Shown here: positions 18,302 through 26,124 of the stretch, piece after piece | How the letters are laid out: every line of letters starts with the position of its first letter | Position numbering within the stretch: the first letter of the stretch is position 1 | NCBI RefSeq assembly: GCF_014647655.1 | Contig: NZ_BMPP01000006.1 | Location: 134,371-198,370, forward strand | DNA: 64,000 bases | Source of the DNA: Deinococcus malanensis | GTDB lineage: Bacteria > Deinococcota > Deinococci > Deinococcales > Deinococcaceae | Direction: 5' to 3' | Translations under genes and position numbers: made by a program | The notes under the pieces: generated by a model | What the model saw: the letters and a program-made list of their open reading frames with translations, nothing else | Databases searched by the model: none | What the model was told of the DNA's origin: nothing

Positions 18302-19111
18302 TTATTCCTCGTCGGTGCGCTTGTTGCCCCAGCCACGATCGGCCCGGGCGCGGGGACGGAAGCCGCTATCACCCGCACCAGCGTCGGTGTCACGGGGACG
18401 GAACTCGCGGTCCTGGAACCCACCCTGAGGAGCGGGACGGTCACCCCGGTCCTCGCGGGGACGGAAGCCGCCTCCGCCGCCCTGACGGTCGCCGCCACCG
18501 AAGCCACGGTCGCCGCCGCCACGGTAGCCGCCACGGTCACCGCCGCCGCTGCGGTCCTGGAAGCCGCCACGGTCCTCGCGGGGACGGAAGCCGCCTCCGC
18601 CACCCTGACGGTCGCCGCCACCGAAGCCACGGTCGCCGCCGCCACGGTAGCCGCCACGGTCACCGCCGCCGCTGCGGTCCTGGAAGCCGCCACGGTCTTC
18701 GCGGGGACGGAAGCCGCCTCCGCCGCCCTGACGGTCACCGCCACCGAAGCCACGGTCGCCACCAGTGCTGCGCTCGCCACCACGGAAGCCGCCGGTCTGC
18801 CCCTGGCTCTCGCGCATTTCACGCATCTCACGGCGCAGGCCGCGGATTTCCTTGCCCTGGGCTTCGAGCATCTCTTTCATCTCGCCCAGCAGGGCCAGCA
18901 GATCATCGGCATCGATAAACTCGTCCTCGAGTTCCTCGCCGTCGTCTTCAGCGCTCACTGCGGCGCTGGCACCCATTCCGGTCTCGGTACCGGCTTCTTC
19001 AGCGTCAAGCACGGGGTCCTCGTCGGGTTCACCCTGCAGCTGAGGAATAATGTCGCGCAGCTCTTCGGGCGTCTGCTCCGTCTGGGCGCGTTGTTCATGG
19101 TTGTCGGTCAT
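18302..19111 (-). CDS. Acidic coiled-coil protein with RGG/GRG tandem repeats
   Basis: A 269-residue low-complexity protein with three parts. The N-terminus (~1-70) is very acidic. Residues ~70-110 form an amphipathic helix likely to be a coiled coil (LLALLGEMKEMLEAQGK). From ~110 onward the chain is Gly/Arg/Asp-rich, with a 41-residue unit containing GGGFRPREDRGGFQ and GGYRGGGDRGFGGGDRQ repeated about three times. RGG boxes bind RNA and can drive condensation in eukaryotes and in some bacterial proteins; that role here is inference. No catalytic domain is present. A strong terminator follows. The opposite-strand frame through this gene is a by-product of the repeat. Confidence 0.8.
   Translation of the reverse strand: MTDNHEQRAQTEQTPEELRDIIPQLQGEPDEDPVLDAEEAGTETGMGASAAVSAEDDGEELEDEFIDADDLLALLGEMKEMLEAQGKEIRGLRREMREMRESQGQTGGFRGGERSTGGDRGFGGGDRQGGGGGFRPREDRGGFQDRSGGGDRGGYRGGGDRGFGGGDRQGGGGGFRPREDRGGFQDRSGGGDRGGYRGGGDRGFGGGDRQGGGGGFRPREDRGDRPAPQGGFQDREFRPRDTDAGAGDSGFRPRARADRGWGNKRTDEE
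18451..18819. repeat. 123-bp in-frame tandem repeat
   Basis: CCTCGCGGGGACGG recurs at 18451, 18574 and (with one change) 18697, an exact 123-bp period. Copies differ by only a few bases, so expansion was recent or is kept uniform by recombination. 123 bp is 41 codons, so copy-number change keeps the frame. Confidence 0.85.
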
Positions 19112-19203
19112 GGTGCTCTCCTTTTCCGCGCACGGCGCGGGCGTACCCCCGAGTCTACCACCGACCTTCTGAACCCGGAGGTTACGGATGACTCATGGCG
19201 GAC

Positions 19204-19407
19204 TCAGCGCCGGAACCAGCTCAGCAGCAGACGGCGGACAAGAAACCAGACCACCACACCCAGTCCTGCTCCCGCAAGCAGCGCCAGCACCACGTTCAGA
19301 GCCGCCCCCAGCCACAGCGCCACGAAGGCAAACACGCCCACCCCCGTGGCGATCAGCGTGGCAAGCCGGCGGGCATTGTCATCCGGGGTCCAGGAATCCA
19401 GATCCAT
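19204..19407 (-). CDS. Small two-helix membrane protein, 67 aa
   Basis: The product starts MDLDSWTPDDNARRLATL and has two hydrophobic helices (about residues 15-35 and 38-58) with a basic tail (RRLLLSWFRR). The start at 19407 was chosen because longer frames add a non-hydrophobic, low-quality N-terminus. No known family; function unknown. Confidence 0.6.
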   Translation of the reverse strand: MDLDSWTPDDNARRLATLIATGVGVFAFVALWLGAALNVVLALLAGAGLGVVVWFLVRRLLLSWFRR

Positions 19408-19717
19408 GGGTGCAGTGTGGCAGCAATGCCCGGATTCGTGCACGTATGAAAGGGCCGTCTTGACCGTCTGAGGTGCTGGCGACACGACTCGGGCTGACAA
19501 CCGCATCGAGGCGCCTGGGCCGCTGCATGGCACTGAAAGGACTGCGCAGCACTATGCGTCTGCACCTGGCAGCTGAAGGCACAGGCCCATCCTGGCGAAA
19601 CAAGCCCGTGACACCGGCTAATAGGAGACAGTTCCGGCCACTAAGCCGGCTGGCTTAGTGACCAGTGCCCTATTGGCCTGCTACCGTACATGCACACCAA
19701 CGAAGGAGGTGCTGCAT
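19408..19717. other. Intergenic stretch with a 9-bp inverted repeat
   Basis: No gene is supported except the micro-ORF that begins at 19718. CACTAAGCC (19639-19647) and GGCTTAGTG (19652-19660) form a perfect 9-bp inverted repeat with a 4-base centre, about 60 bp before the micro-ORF. It could be an operator or a small hairpin. Confidence 0.5.
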
Positions 19718-19852
19718 ATGACCGAAATCATCAACGTCCGTCTGACCGTGACTGCAAGAGGCTTCGAGAACGGCTCCAACAAGGAGAATGATTTTGCACC
19801 AGTCGCAGCGCCCACCTTCGGGCCTGATCCGAGTTCCACACCAGCACCCTGA
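19718..19852 (+). CDS. Micro-ORF of 44 codons with a strong ribosome site
   Basis: It encodes MTEIINVRLTVTARGFENGS followed by a polar, Pro-rich tail (TFGPDPSSTPAP). AAGGAGGTG lies 6 nt before the ATG, one of the best ribosome sites in a region where many genes have none. It ends 12 bp before the TTG start of the RIO kinase gene, so the two are probably co-transcribed. The peptide could be functional or could act as a leader that controls kinase translation. No homologue is recognised. Confidence 0.55.
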   Translation: MTEIINVRLTVTARGFENGSNKENDFAPVAAPTFGPDPSSTPAP

Positions 19853-19864
19853 CCGGGGGATCTC

Positions 19865-20740
19865 TTGAGTGCCCACTGGCTCGATGACGAGCAGTGGAAC
19901 GGGGGCGAGCAGCGCCTTCGCCGCAAGAGGCACAAACCACAGGGCCGCCGCCGTCTGGCCGACCTGACCGCCGAACCCGGTGCAGATCAGGGTGACGACA
20001 TCATCCGCCGCCTGATGCATCTGGGCCACCTCACCGAAGTGGTGGCCGAGCTCAAGAGCGGGAAGGAAGCCACCGCCTACGTCGCACGCGGTACTCGCGG
20101 CACCGTGCTGCTCAAGATCTACCGCGACCTGCAGGCCCGCAGTTTCAAGAATGACAGCGTTTACCGCGAGGGTCAGGTGATCCTGGATCGCCGCGCGGCC
20201 AAGGCCATGGAACAGCGGACCCGCCGCGGACTGGACATGCTGCAGTCGGACTGGGTCCTGGCCGAGTACGCCCACCTGTGGACCCTGTGGCACGCCGGGC
20301 TGAATGTTCCTGAACCGCTGGCCGGTCCCTATCCAATTGATTACGCCGAAACCGTCCCGGCTGTGCTGATGCGCCTGATCGGCACCGAGGACCACGTGGC
20401 CCCGCGTCTGAGCGACGTCAAGCTGAGCCCTGAGCAGGCGCAGTCGGCCTGGACGCAGGCCCTGAGCGGTATGGCCGACCTGCTGCGGCTGGGTTTTGTC
20501 CACGGCGACTACAGCACCTACAACCTTCTCTGGTGGGAGGACACCGTGACCATCATCGATTTTCCACAACTTGCCACCCGGCAGAATCCCAATTTCCAGG
20601 CGTTGCTGCGCCGCGACGCCGAGAGTCTGGCGACCAGCTTCCGCAAGCACGGCCTGCAGATCAGTGGAGACCAGACCCTGCGTGACGTGCAGCGCCGCGC
20701 CCTGGGCCCCGCGCCCACACCACGGGTGACACTGCCATGA
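19865..20740 (+). CDS. RIO-type protein kinase
   Basis: A 291-residue atypical Ser kinase. It has the ATP-loop region KSGKEATAYVA (64-74), the lysine K84 in VLLKIYR, the catalytic loop HGDYSTYN (213-220, D215 and N220) and the metal-binding IIDFPQ (D232), all as in RIO1/RIO2 proteins. In archaea and eukaryotes these help ribosome maturation; the bacterial role is not established. The start is TTG with GGGGGA a few bases upstream, since no ATG fits the frame. Basic residues 15-30 (RRLRRKRHKPQGRRR region) may bind RNA. Confidence 0.85.
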   Translation: MSAHWLDDEQWNGGEQRLRRKRHKPQGRRRLADLTAEPGADQGDDIIRRLMHLGHLTEVVAELKSGKEATAYVARGTRGTVLLKIYRDLQARSFKNDSVYREGQVILDRRAAKAMEQRTRRGLDMLQSDWVLAEYAHLWTLWHAGLNVPEPLAGPYPIDYAETVPAVLMRLIGTEDHVAPRLSDVKLSPEQAQSAWTQALSGMADLLRLGFVHGDYSTYNLLWWEDTVTIIDFPQLATRQNPNFQALLRRDAESLATSFRKHGLQISGDQTLRDVQRRALGPAPTPRVTLP

Positions 20741-20760
20741 AGCGGCCGCTGCACCACCGC

Positions 20761-20766
20761 TAGAGT
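20761..20766 (+). promoter_or_regulatory. -10 element TAGAGT before the VOC gene
   Basis: TAGAGT ends 5 nt before the ATG at 20772 and there is no ribosome site, which suggests a leaderless transcript. Confidence 0.5.
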
Positions 20767-20771
20767 GCGGC

Positions 20772-21164
20772 ATGCTGCGCGCCCTGGAAACCTGCCTGTA
20801 CGCCGATGACCTTGCCCTGGCCGAGCCCTTCTATACGGAGGTGCTCGGCCTGACGCTGCACAGCAGGGTTCCTGGGCGTCACCTGTTCTACCGGCTGCAG
20901 GGAAGCATGCTGCTGATCTTCAATCCGGCGGCCAGTGTCCAGGCCGGCGAGGTGCCGTCTCATGGGGGCACAGCCGGAGGGCATGCCTGCCTTGCCATCG
21001 CCCGGGACCAGACCGACGCCTGGGAGGCCCGCCTGAAATCGCACGGCCTGGAGGTGACACGCTACGCCTGGGGAGACCGGGGCGAAAGCCTGTACTTCCA
21101 TGATCCCGCCGGCAATGTTCTGGAACTGGCCCCGGCAAGCATCTGGGGAATACTGGACGCATGA
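20772..21164 (+). CDS. VOC/glyoxalase-fold protein
   Basis: A 130-residue single-subunit protein with the two beta-alpha-beta-beta-beta units of the vicinal oxygen chelate fold (ETCLYADDLALAEPFYTEV at the start, SLYFHDPAGNVLELA at the end). The terminal Glu in NVLELA and the early His/Glu positions are typical metal ligands, although the first expected ligand is not clear. Members include glyoxalases, dioxygenases and resistance proteins, so activity is open. It overlaps the following 36-codon ORF by 4 bp. Confidence 0.78.
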   Translation: MLRALETCLYADDLALAEPFYTEVLGLTLHSRVPGRHLFYRLQGSMLLIFNPAASVQAGEVPSHGGTAGGHACLAIARDQTDAWEARLKSHGLEVTRYAWGDRGESLYFHDPAGNVLELAPASIWGILDA

Positions 21165-21271
21165 GCCGTCCCCTGAAATTTCTGCTGGCGCTGCTGCCGT
21201 TTTTGCTGGTCTCGAGCGCCGCCCAGCGCCGGCGTTCTCGCTGCGGTCTGGAGACCAACGATGGGCGCTAA
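21161..21271 (+). CDS. Micro-ORF of 36 codons, signal-peptide-like, coupled on both sides
   Basis: The ORF overlaps the VOC stop codon (ATGA) and runs 11 bp into the next gene. It encodes MSRPLKFLLALLPFLLVSSA followed by a short Arg-rich tail. The N-terminal 20 residues look like a signal peptide or single membrane helix. Both junctions favour translational coupling, so the ORF may serve mainly to bring ribosomes to the CitE-like gene, or make a small membrane peptide. Confidence 0.5.
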   Translation: MSRPLKFLLALLPFLLVSSAAQRRRSRCGLETNDGR

Positions 21272-22112
21272 GCCGCTGCGGTCGATGCTCTATGTGCCGG
21301 GTGACAAGCCCCGCGCCATCGAGAAGGCGCAGACACTGGGCGCCGACGCCGTGATTCTGGACCTGGAAGACGCCGTGGCCCCTGAGAAGAAAGCCGAGGC
21401 CCGGCACAACGTTCGTGAGGCGCTGCGGGGTGCCTGGCCCTGCCCGGTTCTGGTACGGGTCAACGGCCAGGGCTCCGAGTGGGAACACGAGGACCGGGAA
21501 ATGGCCCTGCTCTCGGGTGTGGACGGCCTGGTGCTGCCGAAAGTGGAAGACGCGCGGCACGTTCATGCCCTGCAGCTGCGCGTGCCGTTGTGGGCCATGA
21601 TCGAGACTCCGCAAGGGGTACTCGCAGCGCCCGAAATCGCGGCGGTACCGGGCGTGTCCGGGCTGCTAGCCGGAGCCAACGATCTGGCCCGTGCACTGCG
21701 TACCCGCCCGCATCCGGAGCGGCTGCCTCTGCTTCACGCTCTCTCAGCTGTGGTGCTGGCTGCACGGGCGCATGGAAAAATCCCGGTCGACGCCGTATTC
21801 AATGACATTCGCGACCCGCACGGGTTCGAGCAGGAATGTCGTCAGGGCCGCGCCCTGGGCTTTGCAGGCAAAACCGTGATTCACCCGGGACAGGTAGCGG
21901 CAGCCCATGCAGCGTACGGCGTCTCGGAGGCAGAAGCGCACAGCGCCCGAGACCTCCTGGCAGCGTGGGCAGTAGCCCGGGCTGAGGGCCGCAGCGTCGC
22001 CACCTACCAGGGGGCCCTGGTGGAGCAGATGCACGCCGACGAGGCACAGGAGCAACTTGAGCTGTGGGAAGCCTCGGTCAAGGACGCAGGAGCAGCCAAC
22101 CCCCTTGCTTAA
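21261..22112 (+). CDS. HpcH/HpaI-CitE family lyase
   Basis: A 283-residue TIM-barrel enzyme of the CitE-like family. It has RSMLYVPGDKP at the start, DAVILDLEDAVAPEKK (metal Glu/Asp), RVNG, GLVLPKVEDARH, MIETPQGV and FAGKTVIHPGQV, in the order seen in malyl-/citramalyl-CoA lyases and CitE subunits. These enzymes cleave beta-hydroxyacyl-CoA thioesters; the exact substrate is unknown. The start overlaps the 36-codon ORF. Its stop codon lies in the left arm of the palindrome that precedes psuK. Confidence 0.85.
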   Translation: MGAKPLRSMLYVPGDKPRAIEKAQTLGADAVILDLEDAVAPEKKAEARHNVREALRGAWPCPVLVRVNGQGSEWEHEDREMALLSGVDGLVLPKVEDARHVHALQLRVPLWAMIETPQGVLAAPEIAAVPGVSGLLAGANDLARALRTRPHPERLPLLHALSAVVLAARAHGKIPVDAVFNDIRDPHGFEQECRQGRALGFAGKTVIHPGQVAAAHAAYGVSEAEAHSARDLLAAWAVARAEGRSVATYQGALVEQMHADEAQEQLELWEASVKDAGAANPLA

Positions 22113-22144
22113 TTGCAGAAAGCAGCTTTATCCTGCTTAAGCAA
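22105..22144 (+). promoter_or_regulatory. Palindromic operator and promoter of psuK-psuG
   Basis: TTGCTTAA (22105-22112) and TTAAGCAA (22137-22144) form a perfect 8-bp inverted repeat. It brackets a promoter-like pair, TTGCTT (22105-22110) and TATCCT (22129-22134), 18 bp apart. The right arm ends on the first base of the psuK start codon. A dimeric HTH protein bound here would block transcription. PsuK itself carries an N-terminal HTH, so self-repression is a natural hypothesis. Confidence 0.6.
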
Positions 22145-23268
22145 TGGCCCTGACTGACCGCGAACAGCAACTCCTGAAACTGATTCAGGCGTCTCCGCTG
22201 TCCACCCCCGAGGATCTGGCCCGGCAGCTGGGCACGTCCCGGGCAGCCGTGAACGTGCATGTCAGCAGTCTGGTGCGCAAAGGGGCCTTGCTGGGGCGAG
22301 GTTACATCCTGCCCGACACGCAGGCAGCGCGCCGCGTCGTGGTGGTGGGCGGCGCGAACATGGATCTGAAGGCGCGCACCACGCAGTCGTGTGTACCGGG
22401 CACCAGCAACCCGGGAACCACGGCCCAGGCGCCCGGCGGAGTGGCCCGGAATGTCGCGGAGAACCTGGGCCGTCTGGGCGTGTCGGTCAGCCTGATCTCG
22501 GCGGTGGGCCGGGATGTCCTGGGTGACGCCCTTCTGCGCGAAACCGAGGCCGCAGGCGTCGAGGTGCGCGGCGTGCTCCGCGTACCTGACGAGCCTACAG
22601 GTACCTATACCGCCGTGCTGGACGAGACCGGCGAGCTCGTGGTGGCCGTGGCCGCCATGGGGGTAATGGACCGCCTGACTCCGTCTGCCCTGCGGGAACG
22701 GCGGGGGCTGCTGCGCGGCGCCTCGTGGCTCGTCGTGGACGGCAACCTCCGTCAGGACAGCCTGCTGCTGCTGCTGGAGCTGAGTGCCGAGGCCGGGGTG
22801 CAGGTGGCCTTCGAGCCTGTCAGTGTTCCCAAGGCGGCTCAGCTCCGGCCAGCCCTGGACGCCGGCCGGGCACCGGCCTTGATCACGCCGAATGTCACGG
22901 AACTGGGTGCCCTGCTGGAGCGCACCGTGTCCGATACCCCGGAGGACCTGCGCGCAGCGGCGCTCGAGTTGCACGGCCGTGGTGTGGAACTGGTCTGGGT
23001 GCGCCGCGGCGCACTTGGCAGCCTGGTCTCCACCACTGACGGCGCCGCGACATTGCCGGCCCTGCCTGCCGCCCTGCGCGACGTGACCGGAGCAGGAGAC
23101 GCCATGCTGGCAGCTTTCCTGGCTGCACTGACTGAGGGACTCTCCCCCATCGAGGCAGCGCAGCACGGGCACGCCGCCGCCGCCCTGACCATCGAAAGCC
23201 CCTTCACGGTGGTACCGGACCTCAGCCCTGAACTGCTGCGCGCCCGCCTGAGCCCTCTACACCGATGA
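22144..23268 (+). CDS. psuK: Pseudouridine kinase with N-terminal HTH
   Basis: The 374-residue product has a winged-HTH head (residues ~1-55, LSTPEDLARQLGTSRAAVNV) and a PfkB sugar-kinase body. The body has VVGGANMDLK near the start, the substrate glycines AQAPGGVARNVAENL, and the catalytic DVTGAGDAMLAAF near residue 315. PsuK phosphorylates pseudouridine to the 5'-phosphate. The assignment rests on the fold plus the psuG gene 28 bp downstream. The fused HTH together with the palindromic promoter suggests a kinase that also regulates its own operon. Confidence 0.88.
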   Translation: MALTDREQQLLKLIQASPLSTPEDLARQLGTSRAAVNVHVSSLVRKGALLGRGYILPDTQAARRVVVVGGANMDLKARTTQSCVPGTSNPGTTAQAPGGVARNVAENLGRLGVSVSLISAVGRDVLGDALLRETEAAGVEVRGVLRVPDEPTGTYTAVLDETGELVVAVAAMGVMDRLTPSALRERRGLLRGASWLVVDGNLRQDSLLLLLELSAEAGVQVAFEPVSVPKAAQLRPALDAGRAPALITPNVTELGALLERTVSDTPEDLRAAALELHGRGVELVWVRRGALGSLVSTTDGAATLPALPAALRDVTGAGDAMLAAFLAALTEGLSPIEAAQHGHAAAALTIESPFTVVPDLSPELLRARLSPLHR

Positions 23269-23296
23269 GCCCTCTACACCGAAAGGACACCCTGAC

Positions 23297-24235
23297 ATGA
23301 CCCACGCTCCTTTAAGCCCTGACCTCGCTGCCCTGATGGACCTTCACCCCGATGTCGCCGCTGCCCTGCAGGCGGGGCAGCCGGTGGTGGCGCTGGAAAG
23401 CACCATCATCAGCCACGGCATGCCCTTTCCCCAGAATGTAGAGATGGCCCGCGGCGTCGAAGACGTGGTTCGTGCAAACGGCGCCACCCCGGCCACCATC
23501 GCGGTGCTGGGTGGCCGGCTCAAGGTCGGCCTGACTCCAGAGGAACTGCATCTGCTGGCAACCGACCCGAACGTGCAGAAAATCAGCACCCGTGACCTGC
23601 CGGTGACGGTGGCACTGGGCCAGCACGGGGCGACCACGGTGGCCTCCACCATGCGCATTGCCGCGCTGGCCGGCATCCGTGTCTTTGCCACTGGCGGCAC
23701 GGGCGGCGTTCACCGCGGCGCCGGGCAGACCATGGACATCAGCGCCGACCTGCTGGAACTGGCCCGCACCGATGTCTGTGTGGTCAGCGCGGGCGTCAAG
23801 AGCATTCTGGATATCGGGCTGACGCTGGAGGTCCTGGAAACCCAGGGAGTTCCGGCGATCACGCTGGGCAACGAGGAATTCCCGGCCTTCTACTCCCGCT
23901 CCAGCGGGTTCAGGTCGCCCCTGACCGTGCAGGACGAGGCGCAGGTGGCCCGCGTACTGAAGGCGAAATGGGCCATGGGCTTATCCGGTGGCGTGCTGCT
24001 GGCCAACCCGGTCCCTCAGGAAAGCGAGATTCCGGCAGCCGAAATCACGCCGCATATCGAGCAGGCCCTGGCAGACATGGACGCGCTGGGCCTCACCGGC
24101 AAGGACACCACGCCTTACCTGCTGGGCCGGATCGTGGAGATTACGGGCGGCCGCAGCCTGGAGACCAACATTGCCCTGGTGCGCCACAACGCGGCTGTGG
24201 CAGCGCGGGTGGCTGCCGAATTTGCGCGGCTGTAA
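23297..24235 (+). CDS. psuG: Pseudouridine-5'-phosphate glycosidase
   Basis: PsuG splits pseudouridine 5'-phosphate into uracil and ribose 5-phosphate. The 312-residue protein has the family blocks ALESTIISHGMPFPQN, GGRLKVGL (catalytic Lys), FATGGTGGVHRGAG, SAGVKSILDIG, LGNEEFPAFYSR and LVRHNAAVAARVA, and the usual length. AAAGGA upstream serves as ribosome site. With psuK it forms a pathway for salvaging pseudouridine from RNA turnover. Confidence 0.93.
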   Translation: MTHAPLSPDLAALMDLHPDVAAALQAGQPVVALESTIISHGMPFPQNVEMARGVEDVVRANGATPATIAVLGGRLKVGLTPEELHLLATDPNVQKISTRDLPVTVALGQHGATTVASTMRIAALAGIRVFATGGTGGVHRGAGQTMDISADLLELARTDVCVVSAGVKSILDIGLTLEVLETQGVPAITLGNEEFPAFYSRSSGFRSPLTVQDEAQVARVLKAKWAMGLSGGVLLANPVPQESEIPAAEITPHIEQALADMDALGLTGKDTTPYLLGRIVEITGGRSLETNIALVRHNAAVAARVAAEFARL

Positions 24236-24383
24236 GGCAGCCTGAGCAGGAAGGGCTGGGTCTGACTCCAGGCTGTGGCACCTGCTCGTGATGGCCTGAG
24301 GCTCGGGGGTGGCCTCACTGCCACGCGACGCTGCGGGTCGCCGATCTTGCTTCAACAACGCTGGAGTCACTGCTCCTGGGCCT

Positions 24384-25430
24384 TCAACCCCGCATCAAAA
24401 AGTGCTCGATAATCGCGTGGTGGTCCTCGAAAAACAATTCGGGACTGCTCAGGGCATCACTCAGGGGAAGCCATAAGGCCTCGCTGGCGTCGCTGCCTCC
24501 GCTCAGGCGGGGCAGCTGACCAATGCCCAGGTCGAAGTGAAAGGCGTGCGTGACCGTGCGTCCACGCTGGCTGCGGTCCGGGTAGTCGAAGACCGCCTGT
24601 GATTTCAGGGCGGCAGGCAGAGAAGTGCCCTCGCCCAGCCCGGTTTCCTCGTGGACTTTGCGGATACAGCATTCCATCAGCGTCTCTTTCTGTTCCAGAA
24701 ATCCTCCGGGCATGGCCAGCCGGCCGCGACCAGGCATCCCGCCGCGGCGCACCACCAGCACGTGCCCGCTGCGGGTCACGACCGCGTCTGTGGTGACGAA
24801 TACCGGCGGGAAGGGAGCGTCCTTCCAGGCGGTCCGGTAATCTCTGAGGTGGTCGTATTCGACACGCAGTTCGGCGTATTCGGGGGTCTGGTGGAATCTC
24901 ACGAGAAAGGCATGTACGGCCGGAGGCACCATGCCCAGAACGTCTTCCAGACGATCCTCAAAGTAGGCCCGGCGCACGTCCGTGGCACTCAGGGCACTCA
25001 CCACGTGCGTGGGAATAAACTCCCAGGCGGGAAAGGAGCGCAGGTAGTAGCTGCTTTCATCTTTCAGGTGACCAATCAGGGCCACGTCCGTGCTTCCCCG
25101 GGTGTGGGCCTGGACTCCGGCCTGCACCTCGGACAGCCACAGGCTCTCGTTATAGAAATAGTCACGTACATGCACGAACAGCACGCGGCTTTTTGGCACG
25201 CCCGCTTCCAGCAGCATGGCCCAGATCAGATCCTGGCGCTCCTCGGCTGTGAAGGGGTTCTTGGTATTGCGCGCCGCACGCGCAGAGCCGATCACCACGA
25301 TCAGCTTCTGAACGCTCTGCAGCGCTTCGAGCATAACAAGCAGATGCGCCTGATGCGGCGGTTCAAAGCGGCCTATGTACACACCGAAAGTACGTTTACG
25401 CCGGGTACCGCTGGACGACTGGACAACCAT
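24384..25430 (-). CDS. nadM: Bifunctional NMN adenylyltransferase / Nudix hydrolase
   Basis: Two fused domains, ~348 residues. The N-terminal nucleotidyltransferase has [11 protein letters not shown] (the HxGH-like motif reads HQAH) and [10 protein letters not shown], which corresponds to the ISxTxxR motif. It makes NAD from NMN and ATP. The C-terminal Nudix domain has the box [20 protein letters not shown] followed by ETGL, for hydrolysis of a nucleoside diphosphate such as ADP-ribose. This fusion is known from Deinococcus and cyanobacteria. The ATG at 25430 has GAGG just before it; a GTG at 25439 is the alternative. It is convergent with psuG. Confidence 0.88.
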   Translation of the reverse strand: MVVQSSSGTRRKRTFGVYIGRFEPPHQAHLLVMLEALQSVQKLIVVIGSARAARNTKNPFTAEERQDLIWAMLLEAGVPKSRVLFVHVRDYFYNESLWLSEVQAGVQAHTRGSTDVALIGHLKDESSYYLRSFPAWEFIPTHVVSALSATDVRRAYFEDRLEDVLGMVPPAVHAFLVRFHQTPEYAELRVEYDHLRDYRTAWKDAPFPPVFVTTDAVVTRSGHVLVVRRGGMPGRGRLAMPGGFLEQKETLMECCIRKVHEETGLGEGTSLPAALKSQAVFDYPDRSQRGRTVTHAFHFDLGIGQLPRLSGGSDASEALWLPLSDALSSPELFFEDHHAIIEHFLMRG

Positions 25431-25548
25431 GGTCCTCACGATGGTTCGGTTTTATTCTGAGAATTATGAAAAACGTTGTCCCTTGGCACCTATCCTGCTT
25501 GAGATTCCGTGAAACTGGGCCCCGCACAAACCCGGTAAGGTAATCCTC

Positions 25549-26040
25549 ATGACCAGAACGCTGCTCCTGGGCGCCACGCTGGGCCTGGCCTGTGTATCAG
25601 TTACAGAAGCAGGTGGCACGGGCGTTGCCCCAGCCGGCCTTCGCCTGCGCGCCGCCACTCCTGGCGCCGTGGCGGCCAGCCTCCGCGCGGCGGGTTACCA
25701 TGTGACGCTCAATCCGGAGAAGCCTGGCCGCGACCCGGGGATGACTGTGCTGGCCGGTCCCCGTGAGCTGGACCTGTGGCTGAGTGGCTGCGTTCAGGGC
25801 GTGTGTCTGCGGGTCACCGCCAGTTCCTCCTGGGACTACCGGGGGCGCCAGGCTGCCCTGAGTTCAGCGCTGGTCAACAGCTGGAACAGCAACTATTACA
25901 CCCAGGCGTACATCTACCGCAACCGTTACTTCCTGGATTCCAGCCAGATGCTGCGCGGGGGCTTCACCGACACCACGCTGCAGACCTGGATGAGTGAATA
26001 TCTGGCCGACCTGCAGGAATTCGAGCAGCACCTGCCCTGA
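25549..26040 (+). CDS. Secreted YbjN-like protein
   Basis: A 163-residue protein with an N-terminal signal sequence (MTRTLLLGATLGLACVSVTEA). The mature part has the pattern AASLRAAGYHVTLNPE ... WNSNYYTQAYIYRNRYFLDS that recalls YbjN-type domains, which are chaperone-like in some bacteria. Cys residues in SGCVQGVCL may form a disulfide outside the cytoplasm. Similarity is by eye only; function unknown. Confidence 0.6.
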   Translation: MTRTLLLGATLGLACVSVTEAGGTGVAPAGLRLRAATPGAVAASLRAAGYHVTLNPEKPGRDPGMTVLAGPRELDLWLSGCVQGVCLRVTASSSWDYRGRQAALSSALVNSWNSNYYTQAYIYRNRYFLDSSQMLRGGFTDTTLQTWMSEYLADLQEFEQHLP

Positions 26041-26124
26041 GCCGGCGGGGCAATTCAGTGGGTAAAGAGAAGGCGAACGCAGCCCGGAGATGACAGGGAC
26101 GCGCGGGCTGCACACTGAAGGATC

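Noticed and set aside
18451..18819. Repeat block considered as a CRISPR array
   Set aside because: The 123-bp units are contiguous, in frame and without spacers; they encode Arg-Gly repeats. No cas gene is in the window.
18032..19471. 479-codon plus-strand frame with Ala/Thr/Val repeats
   Set aside because: It is antisense to the RGG gene and the DMT transporter. The repeats are only the complement of the Gly/Arg repeats, and there is no ribosome site.
25440..25548. ATTCTGAGAAT palindrome between nadM and the YbjN-like gene as an operator
   Set aside because: Only 5-bp arms; too short and too AT-rich to call with any confidence.
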